Assembly: GCF_031177825.1 (NCBI RefSeq)
Contig: NZ_JAPSKE010000010.1
Location: forward strand, 1-64,000
Source: Paenibacillus sp.
GTDB lineage: Bacteria; Bacillota; Bacilli; Paenibacillales; YIM-B00363
Length of the DNA: 64,000 bases
Direction: 5' to 3'
The notes beneath the pieces were generated by a model. That model had not been told where the DNA came from. It did not search any database and was given only the letters and a program-made list of their open reading frames with translations. The position numbers were made by a program, and so were the translations under genes. Below, in pieces: positions 1-10,115 of this stretch. Each line of letters opens with the position of its first letter. Within the stretch, counting starts at the first letter, position 1.

Positions 1-396
1 GCAGCGTGTCGCGATAATTGAGCAATCCCTACCCAATTGACCCAGTAATCTGACTCGGCGGGCGGCGGGGTGCGGCGATTGTGGCGGGATTCCTCAATTT
101 TCGGGGCAGCGTGTCGCGATAATTGAGGAATCCCTACCCAATTGACCCAGTAATCTGACTCGGCGGGCGGCGGGGTACGGCGATTGTGGCGGGATTCCTC
201 AATTTTCGGGGCAGCGTGTCGCGATAATTGAGGAATCCCTACCCAATTGACCCGGTAATCTGACTCGGCGGGCGGCGGGGTGCGGCGATTGTGGCGGGAT
301 TCCTCAATTTTCGGGGCAGCGTGTCGCGATAATTGAGGAATCCCTACCCAATTGACCGGTAATCTGACTCGGCGGGCGGCGGGGTGCGGCGGTTGT
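1..396. repeat. Tandem 105-bp repeat array, left block
   Basis: Four units start at 1, 106, 211 and 316, each anchored on GCAGCGTGTCGCGATAATTG; the exact period is 105 bp. Units are nearly identical, and the last is cut at about 396, where unrelated AT-rich DNA begins. Each boundary can form a hairpin: GGGATTCCTCAAT and ATTGAGGAATCCC are perfect 13-bp inverse complements about 23 nt apart. The array is open at the left window edge, so its full length is unknown. Because 105 is divisible by 3, long open frames run through it, but they are low-complexity and frame-arbitrary. Nothing suggests they are proteins. Confidence 0.95.
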
Positions 397-408
397 GCGA
401 TGAATACC

Positions 409-1077
409 TTAGTCCTTTTCTTGTTTCTGATCCGGGGGGATGTACCCTGTGACATAACGGTTCGAGTATATGGCGGCGAGATCCCCCTCAGTAACCATTC
501 TCTTTAGCCATCTTGATGCAGTTTTCCGGTCAATTCCATACCGCTTTGCTATTCGGGTCGCTCTGACAGCACCTTTCAAGCTTGCAATTGCAACAATCTC
601 CCCCTTCTTCTTCAGCCATAATTGCTCGGGGTTAGAAATGTTATCCCTCCCGGAGATGACGAGGCTTTTCCCCACTGCTTGCATCAATTGTCTTCTGCAG
701 AGCATTGGCTTTTTGAGGATCATACCTGCGGTAAAGCGAACCATCATCCATCCTCCGCTGATGATCAAGTCGTTTTGGCGTTCTTGGTGATCATCATATT
801 GTTGGGTAGTGATCCCCTCAACATGGTATCGATACCCGTCAATTTCGATAATGAGTCGAACAGGTCCCGACTCGTAGTAAAAATCAATGAATCGGTTGGA
901 ATCAGTATAATCTTTAACTGGCAGTTGGGCGGTCAGCCCGCTGAAATGGAAAGCGAACTCAGGTCCAAAAACGTGCTGAAGAAACATCGTCTCAATTTCA
1001 TTAATTCTTACGTTTTTATTAACCCGCTCCATTTTAGAATTGAATGAATCGATAAACTTCTTTACTTCCGTATGCAC
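409..1077 (-). CDS. Putative PD-(D/E)XK (DUF559/Vsr-like) nuclease with C-terminal helix-turn-helix
   Basis: 222 aa from a GTG at 1077, chosen because AGGGGGAC lies just upstream; the longer frame to 1140 would start inside a terminator-like hairpin. The middle carries FIDFYYESG, then LIIEIDGYRYH, then QNDLIISGGWMMVRF. This spacing of an acidic residue, E-x-D-G and a C-terminal R-F strand is typical of DUF559/Vsr-type restriction-fold nucleases. The last ~60 residues (RIAKRYGIDRKTASRWLKRM) form a helix-turn-helix. Base composition is visibly AT-richer than all neighbours, which suggests transfer. The gene sits inside the repeat array with units on both sides. Nuclease activity is inferred from motifs only; a transcription-factor role cannot be excluded. 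Confidence 0.6.
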   Translation of the reverse strand: MHTEVKKFIDSFNSKMERVNKNVRINEIETMFLQHVFGPEFAFHFSGLTAQLPVKDYTDSNRFIDFYYESGPVRLIIEIDGYRYHVEGITTQQYDDHQERQNDLIISGGWMMVRFTAGMILKKPMLCRRQLMQAVGKSLVISGRDNISNPEQLWLKKKGEIVAIASLKGAVRATRIAKRYGIDRKTASRWLKRMVTEGDLAAIYSNRYVTGYIPPDQKQEKD

Positions 1078-1094
1078 ATTCTGTCCCCCTAATG

Positions 1095-1137
1095 GAAAAT
1101 AAAAAAGCACACATGGCTCGAGAGACCATGTGTGCTT
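1095..1137 (-). terminator. Terminator-like hairpin in the leader of the nuclease gene
   Basis: A perfect 12-bp stem (AAGCACACATGG at 1105-1116 against CCATGTGTGCTT at 1126-1137) has a 9-nt loop. On the minus strand it is followed by a run rich in T (TTTTTTATTTT). It lies only about 20 nt upstream of the GTG start at 1077 and on the same strand, leaving no room for a promoter in between. It is either an attenuator for the nuclease gene or the terminator of a lost upstream gene. Confidence 0.7.
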
Positions 1138-1150
1138 CACATATGTTGAT

Positions 1151-1179
1151 TTTACACTGAAATATTATGAATCGTCTAA
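1151..1179 (-). promoter_or_regulatory. Possible weak promoter for the nuclease gene
   Basis: On the minus strand TTAGAC (1174-1179) and TGTAAA (1151-1156) are separated by 17 nt in a short AT-rich stretch. The -10 matches 4 of 6 consensus bases, while the -35 is poor. If used, transcription would start just before the terminator-like hairpin at 1095-1137. Confidence 0.3.
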
Positions 1180-1189
1180 TATTTTCTTT

Positions 1190-2220
1190 CGGGTGGCGGG
1201 TTCGCAACAATTGGGGAGTCCCCAGTAATTTGTCATGGCGGGCGGCGTGGGTGCGGCGGTTGTGGCGGGATTCCTCAATTTTTGGTGCGGCGTGGTGCAA
1301 TAATTGGGGAGCCCCTCCCCAATTGGGGCAGTAATTTGACTTGGCGGGCGGCGGGTGTGCGGCGGTTGTGGCGGGATTCCTCAATATTTGGTGCAGCGTG
1401 GCGCAATAATTGGGGAATCCCTCCCCAATTGGCATAGTAATATGTATGTCTTGGCGGGCGGCGGTGGTGCGGCGATTTGTGGCGGGAATCCTCAATGTTT
1501 GGTGCAGCGTGTCGCGATAATTGGGGAATTCCTCCCCAATTGGGGCAGTAATTTGCCTTGGCGGGCGGCGAGGGTGCGGCGATTGTGGCGGGATTCCTCA
1601 ATGTTTGGTGCAGCGTGTCGCGATAATTGGGAAGTCCCTCCCCAATTGACCCAGTAATTTGACTTGGCGGGCGGCAGGGGCGTGGCGGTTGTGGCGGGAT
1701 TCCTCAATGTTTGGTGCAGCGTGGCGCAATAATTGGGGAATCCCTCCCCCCAACCCCCCCGATCTTCCCATCTCGGGGGGCGGGGTGGCGGCGATTTTGG
1801 GCGGGATTCCTCAATATTTGGTGCAGCGTGTCGCGATAATTGGGGAATTCCTCCCCAATTGGGCAGTAATTTGCCTTGGCGGGCGGCGAGGGTGCGGCGG
1901 TTGTGGCGGGATTCCTCAATTGTCGGGGCAGCGTGACGCGATAATTGAGGAATCCCTACCCAATTGACCCGGTAATCTGACTCGGCGGGCGGCGTGGGTG
2001 CGGCGGTTGTGGCGGGACTCCTGAATTATTGGTGCAGCGTGGCGCAATAATTGGGGAATCCCTCCCCAATTGACCCAGTAATTTAACTTGGCAGGTGGCG
2101 GGGGTGCGGCGGTTGTGGCGGGATTCCTCAATTGTCGGTGCGGCGTGGTGCAATAATTGGGGAGCCCCTCCCCAATTGACCCAGTACTACTTCCCCTTGG
2201 CGGGCGGCGGGGGCGGGCGG
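1190..2220. repeat. Tandem ~106-bp repeat array, right block
   Basis: About ten units of the same family as the left block. GCAGCGT/GCGGCGT anchors fall at 1287, 1393, 1504, 1610, 1716, 1823, 1928, 2034 and 2140, spaced 105-111 bp. Most units carry the variant ATTGGGGAATCCCTCCCCAATT, an internal inverted repeat (ATTGGGGA/TCCCCAAT), as well as GGGATTCCTCAAT upstream. The unit near 1928 is of the left-block type (ATTGAGGAATCCC). Several ORFs of 65-150 codons cross this block on both strands, but they are by-products of the repeat. I see no gene here. Confidence 0.93.
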
Positions 2221-2225
2221 AACGA

Positions 2226-2270
2226 CGAAAAACCGCCCCCAACACGGCCGAGAGCCGATTGGGGACGGTT
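2226..2270 (-). terminator. Rho-independent terminator after the thioesterase gene
   Basis: On the minus strand AACCGTCCCCAA pairs with TTGGGGGCGGTT (one G-T pair) around a 16-nt loop, and is followed by TTTCG. It lies 27 nt past the stop of the thioesterase gene and separates it from the repeat array. Confidence 0.75.
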
Positions 2271-2296
2271 GGAGCACCTGCTGCGGTCCGTTCCTC

Positions 2297-2701
2297 CTAA
2301 TCCAATAGCCGAAAGCTGCCGGTGCCGATCGTGCCGAGCTTGCCGCTCGCGTCCTCCACCGACGCCTCGACCGTCAGCGTCGTGCGCGTCTCGTGCAGCA
2401 CCTTAGCGGTCGTCCGGAGCGGGCCGGGGCCGAGCGACGCCACGAAGTGCACGTTCAAGTTCGTCGTCACCGTGCGCTTGTCCGGATAGGCGCTCATGAC
2501 GGCGAGGCCCATGGCGTTGTCGAGCAGCGACGCCAAGACGCCCCCGTGCACGATGCCCATCGCGTTCAGATGCCGCTTCTCGGCGACGAGCGCGATGACG
2601 GTCCGCTCCGGGGACACGGCCTCCGCCTTGCAGCCGAGCAGCTCCCAAAACGTCCCCTGCGCGCGCTCCTCCAGCTTCTTCATCCATAAGCTCATATCCA
2701 T
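2297..2701 (-). CDS. PaaI-family hotdog-fold acyl-CoA thioesterase
   Basis: 134 aa. The start at 2701 is set by GGAGG 8 nt upstream; the frame extends 12 codons further without a ribosome site. Residues ~40-60 contain HLNAMGIVHGGVLASLLDNA, the PaaI/DUF4442 signature: the HGG turn and the following D/N helix form the active site of small hotdog thioesterases. The family hydrolyses acyl-CoA thioesters in the cytoplasm, often aryl- or medium-chain ones. It lies downstream of the fatty-acid ligase gene but behind a strong terminator and with its own promoter, so it is probably monocistronic. A role in recycling CoA when beta-oxidation stalls is inferred from position; the substrate is unknown. 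Confidence 0.85.
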   Translation of the reverse strand: MDMSLWMKKLEERAQGTFWELLGCKAEAVSPERTVIALVAEKRHLNAMGIVHGGVLASLLDNAMGLAVMSAYPDKRTVTTNLNVHFVASLGPGPLRTTAKVLHETRTTLTVEASVEDASGKLGTIGTGSFRLLD

Positions 2702-2724
2702 GCGAAATCCCTCCGTTCGCCACC

Positions 2725-2753
2725 ATTGTACCGCCACGGCGACCGATTTCCAA
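2725..2753 (-). promoter_or_regulatory. Sigma-A-type promoter for the thioesterase gene
   Basis: On the minus strand TTGGAA (2748-2753) and TACAAT (2725-2730) are exactly 17 nt apart, 23 bp upstream of the ATG at 2701. It lies directly after the terminator that closes the upstream operon. Confidence 0.65.
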
Positions 2754-2804
2754 AAACGGCGAAGGACGCCCCGAGCGCATGCGCACGCGCGGGACGTCCT
2801 CGCC
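2753..2804 (-). terminator. Terminator closing the fad operon
   Basis: Immediately after the lcfA stop codon, a long GC-rich hairpin spans 2758-2804 (arms GGCGAGGACGTCCC and the near-complementary GGGGCGTCCTTCGCC). On the minus strand it is followed by GTTTTTGG. It separates lcfA from the thioesterase gene. Confidence 0.75.
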
Positions 2805-4580
2805 TTAGGCTTGCGGCGGCGACGGCGGCGGCCGCCCCTCGGCGGAGCCCTCGTCCGCGCCGGACGCGGCGCCCGAAGCCGCCTCCCCTCCGGCGGCCGC
2901 CTTCGCCTGCTCTTCCTCGATCAGCGCGCGGCGCAGCACCTTGCCGATCATCGTCTTCGGCAGCTCTTCGCGAAACTCGAAGTACCGCGGCACTTTATAA
3001 GCGGCCAGATGCTCGCGGCAGTACGCCTCGAGCGCCGGACCGTTCACCGACGCGCCCTCCTTCAGCACGATGTAAGCCTTCACCGTCTCGCCCCGATACT
3101 TGTCGGGCATGCCGACGGCGACGGCCTCCTTGACGGCCGGATGTTCGTATAACACCTCTTCGATTTCGCGCGGGTACACATTGTAGCCGCTGGCGATGAT
3201 CATATCTTTCTTCCGGTCGACGATCGCGAAGTAGCCTTCCTCGTCCATCGTCCCCATATCGCCCGTGAACAGCCAGCCGTCCCGAAGCACCTTCGCCGTC
3301 TCTTCCGGACGGTTCCAATACCCTTTCATGACCTGAGGGCCGCGCACCGCGACCTCGCCGATCTGGCCGACGGGCAACTCCTCGCCCGTCTCCGAGTCGA
3401 CGATGCGCGCCTCCGTATCGGGGAACGGGATGCCGACGCGCCCGATCTTCCGCTTCCCCCAGATCGGGTTCGCGTGCGTCACCGGCGACGCCTCCGTCAT
3501 GCCGTAGCCTTCGATCAACCGCGCGCCGGAGAGCGCCTCGAACCGCTCCTGCACCTCGACCGGCAGCGATGCCGAGCCGCTGACGCACGCGCGGATCGAC
3601 GTCATGTCGTATTCCTTGATGCGCGGGTGGTTGATCAAGGCGATATACATCGTCGGCGCGCCGGGGAACACGGTCGGCCGCCGCTTGTGGATCGTCTTCA
3701 GCACCGTCTCGGCCTCGAAGCGCGGCAGCAAGATGAGCTCGCCCGCCGTCAGCGCCGCTTGGCTCATCAGCACCGTCAGGCCGAACACGTGGAAGAGCGG
3801 AAGCGCCGCCAAGAACTTCTCTTGCCCTTCCCGGCATTTATGAAACCAAAGCTTATTCTGATACGTGTTCGCCGTCATGTTGAAGTGCGTCAGCATAACG
3901 CCCTTCGCCACGCCCGTCGTGCCGCCCGTATACTGCAGCACTGCGACGTCTTCCTTGGCGTCGACCGGCTCCAGGACCGGAGCGGCCGGCGCCGAAGCGA
4001 GGAACGTCTTCCACGGCGTCACCGTCTCCGTCCAATTCACCTTCACGAACTGCTTGCTTCGCTTCAGCTTCAAGGGATAGAGCCAGCTCTTCGGCCAAGG
4101 CAGCTGCTCGGCGACGGATGTCACGATCATGCGTTCCAGCAACGTATATTCGCGAATCGCCTCCACTCGCGGAACGAGCTGATCCAGCGTCACGATCGCC
4201 TTCGCGCCGGAATCGCCGAGCTGATGTTTCAACTCGTGCGGCTTATACAGCGGGTTCGTCTGCACGACGATGGCCCCCGTCAGTAGCGTGCCGTAATAAG
4301 CGATGACGGCCGCCGGGCAATTCGGCAGCATGATCGCGACGCGGTCGCCCTTCGCGATGCCGTGCGCGCGCAAGGCGTTCGCGAACCGGTAAGCGGCGTC
4401 GCGGAGCTCGGCATACGTATACCGGGTGCCGAGAAACTCGACGGCGGGATGCGACGGGTAACGGTCGGCGCTGTCCACGAGCAGCCGAGCCAGATTCATA
4501 GCCGGATAATCGTACGTCGGTGGAACTTCTGCAGGGTAGCTCTCGAGCCAACGTTTCGGTGTAGGCATATCGCTTTTCAT
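2805..4580 (-). CDS. lcfA: Long-chain fatty-acid--CoA ligase
   Basis: 591 aa, an adenylate-forming (ANL) enzyme that activates free fatty acids to acyl-CoA using ATP, the entry step of beta-oxidation. Visible motifs are YTGGTTGVAKG (P-loop, ~residue 216), GYGMTEASPV (~360), and YFAIVDRKKDMIIASGYNVY with the hinge region, plus the C-terminal catalytic lysine region PKTMIGKVLRR. Length is slightly above the usual 560 because of a low-complexity Ala/Gly/Ser/Pro tail of about 35 residues. The ATG at 4580 directly abuts AAAGGG; an ATG four codons on gives better spacing and may be the true start. Last gene of the fadF-fadN-fadA-fadE-lcfA run. In B. subtilis lcfA instead leads the fadR-etf operon, so the arrangement here is rearranged. 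Confidence 0.93.
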   Translation of the reverse strand: MKSDMPTPKRWLESYPAEVPPTYDYPAMNLARLLVDSADRYPSHPAVEFLGTRYTYAELRDAAYRFANALRAHGIAKGDRVAIMLPNCPAAVIAYYGTLLTGAIVVQTNPLYKPHELKHQLGDSGAKAIVTLDQLVPRVEAIREYTLLERMIVTSVAEQLPWPKSWLYPLKLKRSKQFVKVNWTETVTPWKTFLASAPAAPVLEPVDAKEDVAVLQYTGGTTGVAKGVMLTHFNMTANTYQNKLWFHKCREGQEKFLAALPLFHVFGLTVLMSQAALTAGELILLPRFEAETVLKTIHKRRPTVFPGAPTMYIALINHPRIKEYDMTSIRACVSGSASLPVEVQERFEALSGARLIEGYGMTEASPVTHANPIWGKRKIGRVGIPFPDTEARIVDSETGEELPVGQIGEVAVRGPQVMKGYWNRPEETAKVLRDGWLFTGDMGTMDEEGYFAIVDRKKDMIIASGYNVYPREIEEVLYEHPAVKEAVAVGMPDKYRGETVKAYIVLKEGASVNGPALEAYCREHLAAYKVPRYFEFREELPKTMIGKVLRRALIEEEQAKAAAGGEAASGAASGADEGSAEGRPPPSPPQA

Positions 4581-4653
4581 CCCTTTCGCTTCGAATGAGC
4601 GTAAGCGATTCTCTCCCTCGCGCGGAAGTTCGGCCGCCAGGAGGCCGTTCCCG

Positions 4654-6447
4654 TCAGTCTACGTACTTCTCGCTATCGATGACCCTTGCCGCGATCTCGC
4701 GCTTGAGCGCCGTCGCGTTGATCGGCTGATGGCGCGCCAGTTTCTTCAGCGCCGACAGCATCGTCCGCAGCGCGTCGCCTTCCTCCATCGCCGCGAGCTG
4801 TCGCTTCGCGAGCCCCTCGATCGCGTCGAACGCCTCCTGGGCGTACACCCGCGTCATGGCGATCGCTTGTTGCGCTTTCGCCTCGCCGGCGGCGGCGATC
4901 CGCTTCTTCGTCCGCAGCAGCGCGCTCTCGGCCGCATACGTCAAAATCATCATGTCGGCGAGGGCGCTCAGCGCCTCCTGCTCCTTTTCCAAATGCATGC
5001 CGTACTTCTGCACCGCCGCGCCGCCGACGAGCAGGAACAGCTTCTTCATCGTACGGACGAGATGCGCCTCTTGCTCGAGCGCGCCCTCGAACGACGCCGG
5101 CGGCGAGTACGACAGCAGCTCGCTCTGGAATTGCTGCGCCTTCTGCAGCAGAGCAAGCTCGCCCTTCAGCGCTTTCTTCAGCAGCGTGCCGGGGATGAGC
5201 ATCCGGTTAATTTCGTTCGTTCCTTCGAAAATGCGATTGATGCGGCTGTCCCGATAGATCCGCTCGATCTTGTACTCCTGCACGTAGCCGTAGCCGCCGT
5301 GAATTTGGACGCCCTCGTCCGCGACGAAATCGAGCGCCTCGGAGGCGAACACCTTGTTGATCGAGCATTCGATCGCGTATTCGGCGATGCCGCGCGCGGA
5401 CTCCCGGCCGGCGTCGGGCGCGTTGTAATCGAGGTCCGCCAGGCTGTCGTGAATGAGCCCGGCCGTGCGATATACCATGCTCTCGAGCGCGTACGTGCGG
5501 ACGTTCATGTCCGCAAGCTTCGCCCCGATAAGCGGGAAGCTCGAGATCGGGCGTCCGAACTGTTGGCGCGTATTCGCGTACGCGGCCGACAGCGCGATCG
5601 ACTCCTTGCACGCGCCGACCGTGCCCGCCGCCAGCTTGAACCGGCCGATGTTCAGGATGTTGAAGGCGATTACGTGGCCGCGACCGCGTTCGCCGAGCAA
5701 ATTTTCCACGGGGACAGGCACGTCTTCGAAATACAGCGGCACGGTCGACGAGCCCTTGATGCCCATCTTCTTCTCCTCGGGCCCGGTCGTGAAGCCTTCC
5801 ATGCCGCGCTCGAGGATGAACGCCGAGAAGTCGGTGCCGTCGATCTTCGCGTAGACGATGTAGACGTCCGCGAAGCCGCCGTTCGTAATGTAGATCTTGC
5901 TCCCGTTCAGGATGTAGTGCTTCCCGTCGCTAGATAAGCGCGCCGTCGTCTTCGCGCCGAGCGCGTCGGAGCCGGAGGCCGGCTCGGTGAGGCAGTACGC
6001 CGCGATTTTCTCGCCGGTCGCGAGCGCGGGCAAATACCGTTCCTTCTGTTCCTTGCTGCCGAAAAAGACGATCGGCAGCGTGCCGATCCCGACGTGCGCG
6101 CCGATCGACAGCGCGAAGGAGCTCGCCTTGGCGAGGTGTTCGTTGATGATCGTGGAGCTGATCTTATCTAGGCCCAGCCCGCCGTACGCCTCGGGCACGT
6201 CGGCGCCGAGGAGGCCGATTTCGCCCGCCTTGCGCATCAGCTGGACGGTCAGCTCGTAGTTCAGCTTCTCGAGTCTCTCGTCGTGCGGCAGCACTTCGCT
6301 CTCGACGAAGTCGCGCGTCGTCTCGGCGAACATGCGCTGCTCCTCGGTGAAATCCTCCGGCGTCGCGACCGCTTCGGGCGGCGCGTCGTCGATGATGAAG
6401 CCGCCGCCCGCGAGATAAGGCTTGAGATTGCGTTCGGATACGGACAT
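4654..6447 (-). CDS. fadE: Acyl-CoA dehydrogenase
   Basis: 597 aa from the ATG at 6447, preceded by GGAGG; the 16-codon upstream extension has no ribosome site. It catalyses the first oxidation of acyl-CoA to enoyl-CoA with FAD, passing electrons to EtfAB. Motifs are [12 protein letters not shown] (~residue 150, FAD/substrate contact) and [20 protein letters not shown] followed by EGTNEINRM near residues 385-410. The long C-terminal extension to ~600 residues matches Bacillus FadE rather than short-chain dehydrogenases (~380 aa). It lies 69 bp downstream of fadA in the same order as B. subtilis fadN-fadA-fadE. Confidence 0.93.
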   Translation of the reverse strand: MSVSERNLKPYLAGGGFIIDDAPPEAVATPEDFTEEQRMFAETTRDFVESEVLPHDERLEKLNYELTVQLMRKAGEIGLLGADVPEAYGGLGLDKISSTIINEHLAKASSFALSIGAHVGIGTLPIVFFGSKEQKERYLPALATGEKIAAYCLTEPASGSDALGAKTTARLSSDGKHYILNGSKIYITNGGFADVYIVYAKIDGTDFSAFILERGMEGFTTGPEEKKMGIKGSSTVPLYFEDVPVPVENLLGERGRGHVIAFNILNIGRFKLAAGTVGACKESIALSAAYANTRQQFGRPISSFPLIGAKLADMNVRTYALESMVYRTAGLIHDSLADLDYNAPDAGRESARGIAEYAIECSINKVFASEALDFVADEGVQIHGGYGYVQEYKIERIYRDSRINRIFEGTNEINRMLIPGTLLKKALKGELALLQKAQQFQSELLSYSPPASFEGALEQEAHLVRTMKKLFLLVGGAAVQKYGMHLEKEQEALSALADMMILTYAAESALLRTKKRIAAAGEAKAQQAIAMTRVYAQEAFDAIEGLAKRQLAAMEEGDALRTMLSALKKLARHQPINATALKREIAARVIDSEKYVD

Positions 6448-6516
6448 GGTCTTACCTCCTTGTTTGGTGAGATGAGGCTCCCGCTTCTCCGGCAAGCTCC
6501 CTATTCGTCTTCCGCG

Positions 6517-7722
<1,206 letters not shown>

Positions 7723-7747
7723 GTTCGGATCCAGCCTCCCTCTCGGA

Positions 7748-10087
7748 TTAATTGCGCAGCGGCTTGCCGGTCGCCAAAATATGCTGCATGCGCGCCTGCG
7801 TCTTCGGCTCCCCGGTCAGGCTGAGGAACGCCTCGCGCTCGAGGTCGAGCAAGTATTGCTCGGTGACGAGCGCGCCCGCCGGCACGTCGCCGCCCGCCAG
7901 CACGTGGGCGAGCTTCTTCGCGATCAACAGATCGTGATCGCTGATGTACCCGCCTTGGCGCATCTGCAGCGCGCCCATCTTGAGCACCGCGGCGCCGTCC
8001 CGGCCGACGACGCGGATGCGCTGCCGCGGCTTGGGCGCATAGCCGGCTTCGTCTAAGGCGAGCGCGAGGCGCTTCGCCTCGTAGATGCGATGGTCGACGT
8101 TCATGACGACCCGATCCGTCGCGCGCATGTAACCGAGGTCGCGCGCGTTCGGGCCGCTCGTCGACGTCTTCGCGAGCGCGATCGTCTCGAACGCCGCGTT
8201 GATCGCCGGCTGCAGATCCGCCTCGGGCGAAGCCGCATCGGCGGAGATGCGCAGCGCCATCTCCTTGCAGCCGCCGCCCGCCGGGATGAGGCCGACGCCG
8301 GTCTCGACGAGGCCGAAGTACGTCTCGGACGAGAACAGGACGACGTCCGCCGGCATGCACGCTTCGACGCCGCCGCCGAGCGTCATCCGGTGCGGCGCCG
8401 CGACGACCGGCTTCTCGAGCGCCTTCAGCGACATCATCGCGTTCTGGAACATGCGGATGATGCGGTCGACCTCATCCCACTCTTCGTCCTGCGCCTCCAT
8501 GAGCAGCAGCATCAGGTTGGCGCCGACGCAGAAGTTGCGCCCTTCGTTCGCGACGACGAGCCCGCGCCAATTCCGCCGCACCTCCTCGACGCTGCGCTCG
8601 ATCATCGTCAGAATGTCGCCGCCGATCGCGTTGTTCGGCGAGTGGAACTCGAGACAGGCGATGCCGTCGCCGATGTCGACGAGGCTCGCGCCGGGGTTGG
8701 AGAGGACGACGCTGCCGGGCCGCTCCTTCAGCGCGCGCAACGAGATTTCTTCCTTAGGCGTCTCGACTTCCGCGTAGGCCCCGGCGTTCGCGTAGAACCG
8801 CTTGCCCGCGTCGGATGTGTAGAACGTCTCGTTCCCGGCCGCGAGCCACGCCTCCACCCATGCGGGAATCGCGCGCCCCTCCCCGCGCATCCGCTCGACG
8901 GAGCGGCGGACGCCGATCGCGTCCCACGTCTCGAACGGACCGAGGTCCCAGTTGAAGCCCCATTTCATGGCGTTGTCGATGTCCAAGGCGGTGTCCGCGA
9001 TCTCGCCCAGCTTATCGGCCGCGTACAGCAGCACCGGCGCGAGAATGTTCCAAGCGAGCTGCGAGTATCGGTCGTTCGCGCCGAGCAGCGCTTTGATTTT
9101 CCCGCGCGCGCCCTTCGCCTGCTTCGCCGCTTCGATCGCCGCTCCCGCGGGCTTCCGCCCGACGCCGTACTCGAGCGTCTTCAAGTCGAGCGACTGGATG
9201 ACGCTCTTCCCGTCGGCTCCCTTGATCTTCTTATAGAAGCCCTGCCCGGACTTCTCCCCGAGCCAGCCGCGCTCGACGAGCGTCCGAAGCGGCCCCGGCG
9301 CGTCGAAGACGTCCCGCTCCGCCGGATCGTTCGTTCCGCCGTGCACGTTCCCCGCCACGTGGACGAACGTATCGAGTCCGACGAGGTCGAGCGTGCGGAA
9401 CGTCGCGCTCTTCGGCCGGCCCATCGCGGGGCCGGTAATCGCGTCGACCTCGTCGACGGTGTAGCCGCCCTTCTCCATCTCGCGAAGGGTGACCAGCAAG
9501 CCGTACGTGCCGATCCGGTTCGCGACGAAGTTCGGCGTGTCTTTGGCGACGACGACGCCCTTGCCGAGTCGGCGCTCGCAGAACGCGCGCATCGCGGCGA
9601 CGACCTCCGGTTCGGTGTCCGCCGTCGGAACGATCTCCAGCAGCTTCATGTAGCGCGGCGGATTGAAGAAGTGCGTCCCAAGAAAATGCTTCCGAAACCC
9701 CTCGCTCCGCCCCTTGCTCATCGCGTTCACCGAGATGCCGGACGTGTTCGTGGAGACGATCGTTCGCGGCCCGCGAACCGCGTCGATCCGCTCGAGCAGC
9801 TGCCGCTTGACGTCGAGCTTCTCGGTGACGACCTCGATGATCCAGTCGACCTGCGCGAGCTTCCCTAGATCGTCGTCGATGGACCCGGGGGCGATGAGCT
9901 GGGCGTTGACGCTTCGAAACAGCGGGGCGGGATTCGTCTTCGGAAGCTTGGCGACGGCCGAAACCGCGTATTCCCGCTTCACGTCCAGCAGCAGCGTCGG
10001 AATGCCGGCGTTCGCGAGATGCGCCGCGATGCCGGAGCCCATGACGCCCGAGCCGATGACCGCCGCCTTCGAGAGGGTGAATGCCAT
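7748..10087 (-). CDS. fadN: 3-hydroxyacyl-CoA dehydrogenase / enoyl-CoA hydratase fusion
   Basis: 779 aa, matching Bacillus FadN (~790 aa). The N-terminus has the NAD-binding motif [21 protein letters not shown] (written here in part) with the dehydrogenase domain to ~residue 400. The C-terminal part from ~450 is a crotonase-fold hydratase: the oxyanion-hole strands [10 protein letters not shown] and [17 protein letters not shown] are visible. The order (dehydrogenase first, hydratase last) is reversed relative to E. coli FadB and typical of Bacillota. GGAGG precedes the ATG. It is 28 bp downstream of fadF, so co-transcription is very likely. Confidence 0.94.
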   Translation of the reverse strand: MAFTLSKAAVIGSGVMGSGIAAHLANAGIPTLLLDVKREYAVSAVAKLPKTNPAPLFRSVNAQLIAPGSIDDDLGKLAQVDWIIEVVTEKLDVKRQLLERIDAVRGPRTIVSTNTSGISVNAMSKGRSEGFRKHFLGTHFFNPPRYMKLLEIVPTADTEPEVVAAMRAFCERRLGKGVVVAKDTPNFVANRIGTYGLLVTLREMEKGGYTVDEVDAITGPAMGRPKSATFRTLDLVGLDTFVHVAGNVHGGTNDPAERDVFDAPGPLRTLVERGWLGEKSGQGFYKKIKGADGKSVIQSLDLKTLEYGVGRKPAGAAIEAAKQAKGARGKIKALLGANDRYSQLAWNILAPVLLYAADKLGEIADTALDIDNAMKWGFNWDLGPFETWDAIGVRRSVERMRGEGRAIPAWVEAWLAAGNETFYTSDAGKRFYANAGAYAEVETPKEEISLRALKERPGSVVLSNPGASLVDIGDGIACLEFHSPNNAIGGDILTMIERSVEEVRRNWRGLVVANEGRNFCVGANLMLLLMEAQDEEWDEVDRIIRMFQNAMMSLKALEKPVVAAPHRMTLGGGVEACMPADVVLFSSETYFGLVETGVGLIPAGGGCKEMALRISADAASPEADLQPAINAAFETIALAKTSTSGPNARDLGYMRATDRVVMNVDHRIYEAKRLALALDEAGYAPKPRQRIRVVGRDGAAVLKMGALQMRQGGYISDHDLLIAKKLAHVLAGGDVPAGALVTEQYLLDLEREAFLSLTGEPKTQARMQHILATGKPLRN

Positions 10088-10115
10088 AGTGGATAATTAC
10101 CTCCTATAGATAAGT

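Noticed and set aside
1078..1140. Start of the nuclease gene at 1140
   Set aside because: The extra 21 codons lie in a terminator-like hairpin, and no ribosome site precedes the GTG at 1140; AGGGGGAC fits the GTG at 1077.
1..2220. CRISPR array
   Set aside because: The entire 105-106 bp unit is conserved. There are no short identical repeats separated by unique spacers, and no cas gene is present.
1034..2406. Several 65-150 codon ORFs on both strands rich in Asn-Arg-Arg-His-Pro
   Set aside because: They arise because the repeat period is a multiple of three. The same peptide appears in different frames, without ribosome sites, and none resembles a known protein.
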